Assembly: GCA_049794535.1 (NCBI GenBank) | Contig: JBARCX010000333.1 | Location: 1 to 6,232, forward strand | DNA length: 6,232 nucleotides | Direction: 5' to 3' | Origin: JBARCX01 sp049794535 | GTDB taxonomy: Bacteria > Pseudomonadota > Gammaproteobacteria > Xanthomonadales > Rhodanobacteraceae | Part shown: positions 1 to 5,443 of the stretch, piece after piece | Numbering within the stretch: the stretch's first letter is position 1 | Layout of the letters: each line of letters begins with the position of its first letter | Program-made: the position numbers and the translations under genes | Notes under the pieces: generated by a model | Seen by the model: the letters and a program-made list of their open reading frames with translations, nothing else | What the model was told of the DNA's origin: nothing | Database searches by the model: none

Positions 1-1017
1 CGACTTCCCTGCATGGGTCAACTGGATTTGAACTGAGCGTTTCTCGGCACCCAGACGCGCTGATTCGACGCATTGCGTCGTCAGAGTTACAAGATCAACC
101 CATTCGTGTTCCATGCCGGGTAGATCGGCCTCCATGCGTGACAGTGTCAGCATCTCCGATGTGATGCGCTCCATACGCGCCACTTCTTCTTCCGCGTGCT
201 CGATATGCATCAAAGCGATCGGCGTTGGATTCTGGAGGCGCGTCAGATGCAAGCGCGCCAGCAGACGCGTCAACGGCGAACGAAGTTCATGCGACATGTC
301 CTGCAGAATGACTTGCTCATGATCGACGAGCACCCCAATGCGCTCCGCCATCGCGTTGAAATCTCGCGACAATTCGCCAAATTCGTTATGCCTGGCGCTC
401 CAGCGTTCAGGAATACGTGTAGAGAAATCACCATTGGCCATGTGCCGGGTTGCGGCACGCATCGCCTCAATGGGACGAGACACACTTCTGGCGGTCCACC
501 ATCCGATGATCACGACGAGAAGAACCCACAACAACAGCTCGCACAAAAACAGAATGTAGCCTTTGGTGTGGCGGGATATGCGATCGCGCGCATTGGTCGC
601 TGCAACCAGCTGCCTGGGTGGATAGGTCCCCGGGATTTCTTCGAATGCAATGTAGTAGCCCGAATCCGGGTTCAGTTCGACGTTGTGGCCATCCTCGATC
701 CAACGGGAGATGGACCGGCGCACATCTCGAGGCAGATCTCCGCGCACGAGCGAGTGGCCGCCTTCGTAAAGCGCCGCGTCGATGCCGTCTTCTTTTTGAT
801 CGCGGACCCAATTTTGGAGGCCTTTTTCGCCGCCTTTGTTGTAAGCATCATTGGCCGCGTGCGTGAGCGACGTCCAATCGATGCGTTGTTGTTCACTGCG
901 TAAGATAAAACGTTGCGCAAGCCACGTGCCCAACACCAGCACCAACACATTGGCCACGCACAGACTGACCAGCAAACGCCAAAACAACGTCCGGTTGAAA
1001 GCCGCTTTTAGGTTCAC
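1..1017 (-). CDS. CpxA-like sensor histidine kinase (C-terminal part beyond the window)
   Basis: This is an inner-membrane sensor kinase that would autophosphorylate on histidine and pass the phosphate to the adjacent response regulator. The 339 codons seen are open with no stop and run off the left edge. The order is a first membrane helix (about residues 12-34), a periplasmic sensor loop (about 35-153), a second helix (about 154-175), a HAMP linker (about 176-231) and the dimerisation/phosphoacceptor domain with the H-box DMSHELRSPLTRL, phosphoacceptor His243. The ATP-binding boxes (N, G1, F, G2) lie outside the window. The start is a GTG whose bases overlap the regulator's TGA stop (GTGA, 4-nt overlap), so the two are translationally coupled. 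The H-box and the following IEHAEEEVARMERI helix resemble CpxA. The Cpx name is inferred from the regulator and its DNA box; the signal sensed cannot be read here. Confidence 0.93.
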   Translation of the reverse strand, partial: MNLKAAFNRTLFWRLLVSLCVANVLVLVLGTWLAQRFILRSEQQRIDWTSLTHAANDAYNKGGEKGLQNWVRDQKEDGIDAALYEGGHSLVRGDLPRDVRRSISRWIEDGHNVELNPDSGYYIAFEEIPGTYPPRQLVAATNARDRISRHTKGYILFLCELLLWVLLVVIIGWWTARSVSRPIEAMRAATRHMANGDFSTRIPERWSARHNEFGELSRDFNAMAERIGVLVDHEQVILQDMSHELRSPLTRLLARLHLTRLQNPTPIALMHIEHAEEEVARMERITSEMLTLSRMEADLPGMEHEWVDLVTLTTQCVESARLGAEKRSVQIQLTHAGKS

Positions 1018-1709
1018 GTCGTAGCGTCTTCTTTGAGAAGCAACAGGTACCCGGAACCTCGCACGGATTCGATTCGCGGACAAAGGGGTGATGCCGTCGA
1101 CAGCTTGTGACGCAAGCGACTGATGCGCATATCGATGCTGCGATCGAACCGACCCAGATTGCGACCGAGGGCAAGCCGCGTAAGCGACGCTTTGTCGATG
1201 ACTTCCCCGACATGTTGAACCAACAGTAATAGGATCGCGAACTCCGCGCTGGTCAGAACGATCTTCTTGCCATCCAGGTAAACGCTTCGCTCAGAAGGTA
1301 CAAGGCAGATCGGACCAAGCCGGATATCGGCGGCGGCTTCCGGCGTGTTGCGGCGAAGGTGCGCACGCACTCGTGCCGCCAATTCGCGTGGCAGGCATGG
1401 CTTGGCCATGTAGTCATCGGCGCCTAGCTCAAGCCCGATCACGCGATCCACAGGTTCGCCACGCCCAGACAGCATGATGACGGGAAGCCGATGTTGCCGG
1501 CGTAGTTCACGCAACGCGTCCAGTCCGTTTTGACCGGGCATCATCACATCGAGGATCAACAGATCCGGGCGCAGCAACGGGTCACGCAGCCTTTGCAGTA
1601 CCGCTGCACTGTCGTGCACCGTCGCAACCTCGAAGCCCTCGCACCTTAGGCATTCGGAGAGGAGATCGCAAAGCGCAACATCGTCGTCGCCAATGAGAAC
1701 GCGGAGCAA
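1014..1709 (-). CDS. CpxR-like OmpR/PhoB-family response regulator
   Basis: This is a cytoplasmic two-component transcription regulator of 231 residues, the usual size. The receiver domain (about 1-118) shows the acidic pocket D8-D10, phosphoacceptor Asp54 in LDVMMP, Ser81 and Lys103 (KPC, where KPF is usual). The winged-helix domain (about 128-226) has the recognition-helix region FDRSIDMRISRLRHKL (188-203) and the wing RGSGY (217-221). The FDRSIDM...RLRHKL pattern closely recalls CpxR. The start is TTG: an in-frame TAA lies only two codons upstream, so no longer form is possible, and GAGG sits 9 nt before the TTG. The kinase follows with a GTGA overlap. A CpxR-type box 214 nt upstream suggests autoregulation. 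I see the domains and motifs directly; the Cpx assignment is inference from remembered CpxR sequence, so I leave the symbol empty. Confidence 0.95.
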   Translation of the reverse strand: MLRVLIGDDDVALCDLLSECLRCEGFEVATVHDSAAVLQRLRDPLLRPDLLILDVMMPGQNGLDALRELRRQHRLPVIMLSGRGEPVDRVIGLELGADDYMAKPCLPRELAARVRAHLRRNTPEAAADIRLGPICLVPSERSVYLDGKKIVLTSAEFAILLLLVQHVGEVIDKASLTRLALGRNLGRFDRSIDMRISRLRHKLSTASPLCPRIESVRGSGYLLLLKEDATT

Positions 1710-1754
1710 GTCGGGTTACCTCAGGTTTGCCGAAATCAGAGCCAGGTTCCAGGT

Positions 1755-1889
1755 TCACGCCACTGTCACCAGTGCCAGCGATACGAGTATGCCCGCAATG
1801 AACAAGATCCAGGAAGTGGTCTCGCGCCGGACGTTCGAGAGGCCGATCCACAAGCCTAAGAGCATGAATCCAACGAGGCTGATCGGCAC
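1755..1889 (-). CDS. Possible 44-residue two-helix membrane protein
   Basis: A short minus-strand reading frame lies between the CpxR-like box and the response regulator and ends 45 nt before the regulator's start. From the GTG at 1889 it encodes 44 residues: a hydrophobic helix at about 3-18, a basic turn NVRRE at 19-23, and a second helix at about 27-43 (SWILFIAGILVSLALVTV), then TGA. Two clean helices joined by a positive loop are typical of real small inner-membrane proteins. The start is the weak point: no good ribosome site precedes the GTG, and the same frame stays open 15 codons further upstream without an ATG, GTG or TTG. It may be a genuine first gene of the operon, or the 3' end of a frameshifted gene. 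I do not recognise its family. Confidence 0.42.
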   Translation of the reverse strand: MPISLVGFMLLGLWIGLSNVRRETTSWILFIAGILVSLALVTVA

Positions 1890-1905
1890 AATCTGGTCGA
1901 CAGCT

Positions 1906-1974
1906 TCAATGCCAGGACGATCGGTTACCGTTCTTTACATTCTCAATACCGCCGAATACACCGCTCAAACGCAC
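1906..1974 (-). CDS. 22-codon mini-ORF with strong ribosome site
   Basis: A strong Shine-Dalgarno AAGGAG (1978-1983, minus strand) is followed by GTG at 1974 (3 nt away, too close) and an in-frame TTG at 1968 (9 nt away, ideal). The frame ends at TGA after 20-22 residues (ending NRSSWH) and overlaps the CpxR-like box. It may be a leader peptide, the intact 5' end of a frameshifted gene continuing into the small membrane frame downstream, or chance. No function can be named. Confidence 0.2.
   Translation of the reverse strand: MRLSGVFGGIENVKNGNRSSWH
1924..1938 (-). promoter_or_regulatory. CpxR-type binding site
   Basis: Read on the minus strand the site is GTAAA-GAACG-GTAAC. The published enterobacterial CpxR consensus is two GTAAA direct repeats separated by 5 nt; this matches at 9 of 10 defined bases with exact spacing. 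It sits upstream of a CpxR-like regulator gene, between that operon and the divergent hydrolase, where autoregulation would be expected. No convincing -35/-10 pair could be assigned around it. Confidence 0.6.
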
Positions 1975-2033
1975 GATCTCCTTACCGCGATCACACACGC
2001 CATTTTCACGCGGAAATCTTCACGTTGAAACAC

Positions 2034-2039
2034 GGAGAG
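2034..2039 (+). promoter_or_regulatory. Ribosome binding site deciding the hydrolase start
   Basis: GGAGAG is followed by 6 nt (TTTTTA) and GTG. This places translation at 2046 rather than at the in-frame TTG at 2025, which lies upstream of this site, and gives the more compact signal peptide. Confidence 0.7.
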
Positions 2040-2045
2040 TTTTTA

Positions 2046-3335
2046 GTGCGCTTGATAACGATGGCATCCATTTGCCTGCTGTTCACCATGGTCGCGCTTG
2101 ATTCGATCGCCGCCCCGACGCCTCCATCCCCGACGCCCCAGGCCCCGATAGCCCCAGCCTTCCAATTTCTGGAGCATCCCGGCCCCTACGCTGTCGGACT
2201 GAAAGTCGTCGATCAATACGATGACTCACGTGTCTACCGATACTCCACCGATGATCTAGGCAAACCCTATCGGGGTGAGCGAGCCCGGCCGCTGCAAACG
2301 TTGGTCTGGTATCCAGCGGAAAAGAACGACGGCAAGCCCATGACAGTGGGCGATTACACCGCCTTACTGAAGACCGAGACGAGTTTCGGCAACCCAAAGA
2401 TGCCAGCCTATGCGCACGACATCATCGGCCTGGATGGTTTTTCCAAGGCTTCACTGGCGACGTCTTTGTGGGCGGTACGCGACGCACCCCTCGCATCCGG
2501 GCAGTTCCCTGTCGTTATTTATGCGCCTAGCGGTCCTTCCGTATCGTGGGAGAACGCTGATCTCTGCGAATACTTGGCTAGTCACGGTTATGTCGTCATC
2601 GCCAGTCCCGACATGGGCGCGATGACCCGCGACATTACCTACGATGTCGCCGACATCAACACGCAGGCACTCGATATCTCTTTCCTTATCGGCTACGCAC
2701 AGACTTTATCGGACACGGATATGACCAAAGTCGCTGTGGCTGGCTTCAGCTGGGGCGCAATCTCCAATCTATTCGCGGCTGCACGAGACAACCGTATTGA
2801 TGCGCTGGTCGCCCTCGACGGAAGCATGCGTTATTACCCGGGATTGGTGAAGCAGGCAGGCGATATTCACCCTGAGCAAATGACCATTCCCATGCTTTTC
2901 TTTACCCGCGGGGACACCACACTAGAACACCAGGAAAGCAATGATTATGCAGGGCCGAGCGTGCTGAATGCTTGGACCCATGGTGATCTCATTACGGTGC
3001 ACATGCTTGCGCTTGACCACGTTGAGTTCAGCTCCATGTACCAACGCACCGAGGTCACGTGGAGAGATTACTTTACGCCTAATGCCGACTACGGCCGCGA
3101 ATACGGCGCGCCGAGTTATGCCTGGATCGCTCGTTACACATTGAAGTTTCTAGACGCCTATCTCAAACGTGATGCAGCGGCTGTGGCGTATCTTAAAAAT
3201 ACGCCCGCGCAGAATGACGTGCCTGCTCATTTCATGGGGGTAGACTATCGCTCAGCGAAAGGCCTCCCTGCCTCATTCGAAGCCTTCCGCGCCGAATTGG
3301 GTCACCGGGGTTTTGATCATGCTGCCAGCGTCTAG
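2046..3335 (+). CDS. Secreted alpha/beta hydrolase (dienelactone hydrolase/PAF-acetylhydrolase-like)
   Basis: This is a serine hydrolase of 429 residues, probably acting on an ester or lipid-like substrate outside the cytoplasm; the substrate is unknown. The N-terminus has an Arg, a hydrophobic stretch and a small-residue site (SIAA before a Pro-rich linker, near residue 23), so a signal peptide is likely. The nucleophile elbow is GFSWG (Ser235). Asp290 (RGDT) and His325 (LDHVEF) are the likely rest of the triad. The TLVWYPA strand and the HVEF motif fit the predicted dienelactone hydrolase/PAF-acetylhydrolase-like group. I chose the GTG at 2046 because GGAGAG lies 6 nt before it; an in-frame TTG at 2025 has no such site. 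The frame ends in TAG, and the same frame continues two codons later into a TPR segment, so this may be the N-terminal part of a longer protein broken by a nonsense codon. It diverges from the Cpx-like operon. Confidence 0.85.
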   Translation: MRLITMASICLLFTMVALDSIAAPTPPSPTPQAPIAPAFQFLEHPGPYAVGLKVVDQYDDSRVYRYSTDDLGKPYRGERARPLQTLVWYPAEKNDGKPMTVGDYTALLKTETSFGNPKMPAYAHDIIGLDGFSKASLATSLWAVRDAPLASGQFPVVIYAPSGPSVSWENADLCEYLASHGYVVIASPDMGAMTRDITYDVADINTQALDISFLIGYAQTLSDTDMTKVAVAGFSWGAISNLFAAARDNRIDALVALDGSMRYYPGLVKQAGDIHPEQMTIPMLFFTRGDTTLEHQESNDYAGPSVLNAWTHGDLITVHMLALDHVEFSSMYQRTEVTWRDYFTPNADYGREYGAPSYAWIARYTLKFLDAYLKRDAAAVAYLKNTPAQNDVPAHFMGVDYRSAKGLPASFEAFRAELGHRGFDHAASV

Positions 3336-3341
3336 GCGGCG

Positions 3342-3635
3342 ATGCGGAAAGAAACGCCCGGTTTTAGCCTCGATCAAACCGCCGTCAATAACTGGGCCTA
3401 TAGGCTGATGACGGATCAACATTGGCCGGAAGCCATCGACTTGATGCAGTTGAACGCGCAAATAGATCCCGATTCCGGCGACGCCTATTTCAATCTAGGT
3501 GAAGCGTATCGAGCAGCAGGGCAAAAACAAGCCGCTGCGGAGAGCTACCAGAAGGCACTCGAAAAGGACCCGGACAATGCTGACGCGAAGCAAGCGCTGA
3601 AGAACTTAGGCAGCTATAAGCCGACGTCAGAATAA
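3342..3635 (+). CDS. TPR-repeat protein, probable severed C-terminus of the hydrolase
   Basis: This segment of 97 residues holds two tetratricopeptide repeats (about 14-46 and 48-81). The second is textbook in form, with AYFNLGEAYRAAG followed by ESYQKALEKDPDNADA. TPRs are helical protein-interaction modules. It is in the same reading frame as the upstream hydrolase, separated only by TAG-GCG-GCG. Secreted alpha/beta hydrolases with a C-terminal TPR tail are, from memory, common, and the junction would read through smoothly if the TAG were a Tyr codon. It has no signal peptide of its own, so made alone it would stay in the cytoplasm. An AGG 5 nt before the ATG could allow reinitiation after the stop. 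It could therefore be a separate small protein, a pseudogene fragment, or one half of a single gene with a sequencing error or amber suppression. Confidence 0.7.
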   Translation: MRKETPGFSLDQTAVNNWAYRLMTDQHWPEAIDLMQLNAQIDPDSGDAYFNLGEAYRAAGQKQAAAESYQKALEKDPDNADAKQALKNLGSYKPTSE

Positions 3636-3682
3636 AGAGTTGGCTGGGATCTGGTGCCGCTCCATGCGGAAAAACTCAGTAC

Positions 3683-3711
3683 TTGTTTAAACCGTTGTCA
3701 CCATCTACAAA
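3683..3711 (+). promoter_or_regulatory. Weak candidate sigma-70 promoter for the nitroreductase
   Basis: TTGTTT (3683-3688) is separated by 17 nt from TACAAA (3706-3711), 28 nt before the ATG. Spacing is ideal but both hexamers are only moderate matches, so this is tentative. Confidence 0.22.
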
Positions 3712-3728
3712 CCAAGGCCTGAGAGGCT

Positions 3729-3734
3729 GAGGGG
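3729..3734 (+). promoter_or_regulatory. Ribosome binding site of the nitroreductase
   Basis: GAGGGG lies 5 nt before the ATG at 3740 and supports that start. A tiny hairpin (GCCT-GAG-AGGC, 3717-3727) ends just before it and may be chance. Confidence 0.6.
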
Positions 3735-3739
3735 TAATC

Positions 3740-4921
3740 ATGCAGCGTCGATCGTTTTTAAAAGGCATGGGCATCGTTTCTATCCTCGTGGTGGGAGGCA
3801 CGGTATGGCGCGCTTATGATCGTGGCGTCTTCAGCGTAGGCGAAGGTCCCGCCTTTGAACCTTGGAAAAACTGGCGTGACGCAACCAGCGGACCGCTCGC
3901 GCTGGTTCAGGCGGCCATCCTTGCGGCCAATCCCCATAACACGCAGCCATGGTTATTCAAGATCGATCAGTCGTCGATCGAACTCCACGCGAACACCGAG
4001 CGCAACGCCGGTGCGCTCGATCCCTATCTGCGCGAACAACATATCGGCCTGGGTTGTGCGCTGGAGAATCTGATGCTGGCGGCCGCAGCACAAGGGTATG
4101 TGGCCACAGCTACCCTGTTTGCAGGAAAGCTGACGTCCATTGCCACCACGCCCAAGCTCCCATTAGTCGCTCGTGTGGATCTAGCCGCTGGCCAGAAACA
4201 GACAAGCGAACTCTACGACGCCATCCCGCATCGGCATACCAATCGCAATCCGTATTACTTGAAAGCACTGCCAGCCGATTTTATCGAGAGCCTGAATCGG
4301 ATGACGGGTGACGCTTCGGATATCAAGCTTTTCCTCTTCACAACGGAAACGGATCGGACGCGTATCGTGGGTATGATCGTCAAGGCCGATCACCTGGTGT
4401 ATGCGGATCCGCAAGTCACGCAGGGTAGTAACCCATGGATGCGTAAAAACTGGAGTGATGTTCAGACATTCCGCGATGGAATCATCACGGATGAATTTGG
4501 AGATCCGCCGCTGACGACGGCCATCGAAAAATTCGGGGCGCCAATGTTGACAAAGTTCGCATCCAGGCATGGATTACTGGGGTCGCCGTCGTACAGCGAT
4601 ATTTTGAAAGCGACGCCACTCTTTGGACTGATCGCACTGCGTGATCGATACGATGGGGAACAGAATCTGCGCGCAGGACGCATCTGGCAACGTGCCCATC
4701 TGCTTGCAACGGCACGCGGCCTAGCCGGAAGGCCGGTCAATGAGGCCGTGGAATTGATGGATAACCAGCGTATGCACCATCAGCCGCCACAGGCGGAGGC
4801 AGCTCTCGCCGAGCTGACCGGAGACAACAGCTGGCAGCCGACCTTCATGTTTCGCTTCGGTTACCCCATTCGCGATGTTTCGCCAAGTCCGAGGCGCCCC
4901 GTGAAGGATGTGCTGATCTAA
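3740..4921 (+). CDS. Tat-signal Acg-family FMN-binding oxidoreductase (nitroreductase-like)
   Basis: This is a flavoprotein of 393 residues related to nitroreductases of the Acg/Rv3131 type. It probably uses FMN, but its physiological substrate is unknown. The N-terminus carries a twin-arginine motif RRSFLKG (3-9) followed by a hydrophobic stretch to about residue 22. There is no clear AxA cleavage site, so it may be exported folded and stay anchored to the inner membrane facing the periplasm. Family signatures seen are ANPHNTQPW (63-71, flavin-binding region), PHRHTNRNPY (163-172) and the C-terminal FGYP plus SPRRPV (373-388). The ATG at 3740 is supported by GAGGGG upstream. The gene is 104 nt after the TPR segment, so co-transcription is possible. 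In mycobacteria, relatives are linked to dormancy and stress, but that role should not be assumed here. No truncation or missing motif is apparent. Confidence 0.9.
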   Translation: MQRRSFLKGMGIVSILVVGGTVWRAYDRGVFSVGEGPAFEPWKNWRDATSGPLALVQAAILAANPHNTQPWLFKIDQSSIELHANTERNAGALDPYLREQHIGLGCALENLMLAAAAQGYVATATLFAGKLTSIATTPKLPLVARVDLAAGQKQTSELYDAIPHRHTNRNPYYLKALPADFIESLNRMTGDASDIKLFLFTTETDRTRIVGMIVKADHLVYADPQVTQGSNPWMRKNWSDVQTFRDGIITDEFGDPPLTTAIEKFGAPMLTKFASRHGLLGSPSYSDILKATPLFGLIALRDRYDGEQNLRAGRIWQRAHLLATARGLAGRPVNEAVELMDNQRMHHQPPQAEAALAELTGDNSWQPTFMFRFGYPIRDVSPSPRRPVKDVLI

Positions 4922-4950
4922 GGCAACACGGATCAAGTATCGCCGTTGCC
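4922..4950 (+). terminator. Imperfect inverted repeat after the nitroreductase
   Basis: GGCAAC (4922-4927) pairs with GTTGCC (4945-4950), with an inner GAT/ATC pairing around a CAAGT loop and a 3-nt internal mismatch. It starts directly after the stop codon. There is no T-run behind it, so it is at best a weak or Rho-assisted terminator or a 3'-end stabiliser. Confidence 0.25.
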
Positions 4951-4964
4951 ATGGGGAGCGCCAG

Positions 4965-5324
4965 GGCCTGCTGCAGGGCACGCCCGTGTTCCATACCGTC
5001 ATGGTGCATTTGGAAAACTATCTGGCGATCCAGTTGGAAGATCGCTTCGTCAACCCGCGCGGTGTACCGCATTATCTGCAAGCGGATTTCCCCCGCCAGA
5101 CACCGAATGAAGTGCTGGTGGCCGCCTGCGCGATTTCCTGTGTCGAGCATGTCATCGAGGCCGTGGCCGTCGATGCTCACACCGCTCGATTGCTGCACAT
5201 GCAAGTCGGCCAACCTTGCCTGAGCGTAGTCCGCCGCACCTGGTCGGACGACCGCCTGGCCAGTTATGCGCGCCTGATCTACCCCGGCGATCGCTACAAG
5301 CTACGTTCTCGTTACAAGCGCTAA
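4965..5324 (+). pseudogene. hutC: 5'-truncated hutC (histidine-utilisation repressor), UTRA domain only
   Basis: HutC is a GntR-family repressor of the hut histidine-degradation genes; urocanate binds its UTRA domain and releases it from DNA. Here only about the last 119 codons of a protein normally near 240 residues remain. The readable part has UTRA/HutC features in order: TPVFHTVMVHLEN, QLEDRFVNP, VEHVIEAVAVDA, RRTWS and ARLIYPGDRYKL, ending at TAA. The N-terminal winged-helix DNA-binding domain is absent: the nitroreductase's stop lies 43 nt upstream. Before about 4965 the frame stops resembling HutC, and a neighbouring frame gives VAMG, as if a frameshift lay there. GTG at 4986 could start a 112-residue protein, but no good ribosome site is seen. 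No hut genes are in the window. A residual inducer-binding protein is possible but unlikely. Confidence 0.82.
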
Positions 5325-5365
5325 GAGCCTGTTTGATACCTCTGATCTGGGCATGCCATCTGGCA

Positions 5366-5375
5366 CTGTATACAG
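5366..5375. promoter_or_regulatory. Perfect palindrome CTGTATACAG, possible operator
   Basis: This 10-bp perfect palindrome lies 42 nt after the hutC remnant and 68 nt before the porin ATG. Its TGTA/TACA half-sites resemble those of HutC-type GntR operators, though those have a 2-nt spacer. TATACA inside it could also serve as a -10 element, but no good -35 is seen. Chance is possible. Confidence 0.25.
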
Positions 5376-5405
5376 GTCACTGGCGTCATTACGGTAGCGA
5401 CCGAG

Positions 5406-5426
5406 GCTGAGTCTCCCCAACTCAGC
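5406..5426 (+). promoter_or_regulatory. 7-bp inverted repeat in the porin leader
   Basis: GCTGAGT and ACTCAGC form a perfect 7-bp stem around the loop CTCCCCA, ending 17 nt before the porin ATG. No T-run follows, so it is unlikely to be an intrinsic terminator. It could be an operator or an RNA hairpin affecting porin translation, which otherwise lacks a clear Shine-Dalgarno. Confidence 0.4.
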
Positions 5427-5443
5427 ACCCTGCGCTGATTACC

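Noticed and set aside
196..903. Long plus-strand frame of 235 codons over the kinase region
   Set aside because: It lies opposite the sensor kinase, whose frame has membrane helices, HAMP and H-box. The plus-strand translation has no recognisable domain.
1693..2028. Plus-strand frame of 111 codons across the divergent gap
   Set aside because: It overlaps the regulator start and the CpxR-type box, shows no domain or ribosome site, and the minus strand gives the better two-helix peptide.
3650..3676. CCGC-TCCAT-GCGG followed by AAAAA as a terminator after the TPR segment
   Set aside because: The stem is only 4 bp and the run is A, not T, on the transcribed strand. On the minus strand the T-run would come before the stem.
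5325..5345. GAGCCTGTTTGATAC after the hutC remnant as an insertion-sequence end
   Set aside because: It loosely recalls some IS termini, but no matching inverted end, target duplication or transposase is in the window.
3723..5411. GAGGCTGAG present before both the nitroreductase and the porin
   Set aside because: A 9-bp match of low complexity at different distances from the starts. In the first case it overlaps the ribosome site and is probably chance.
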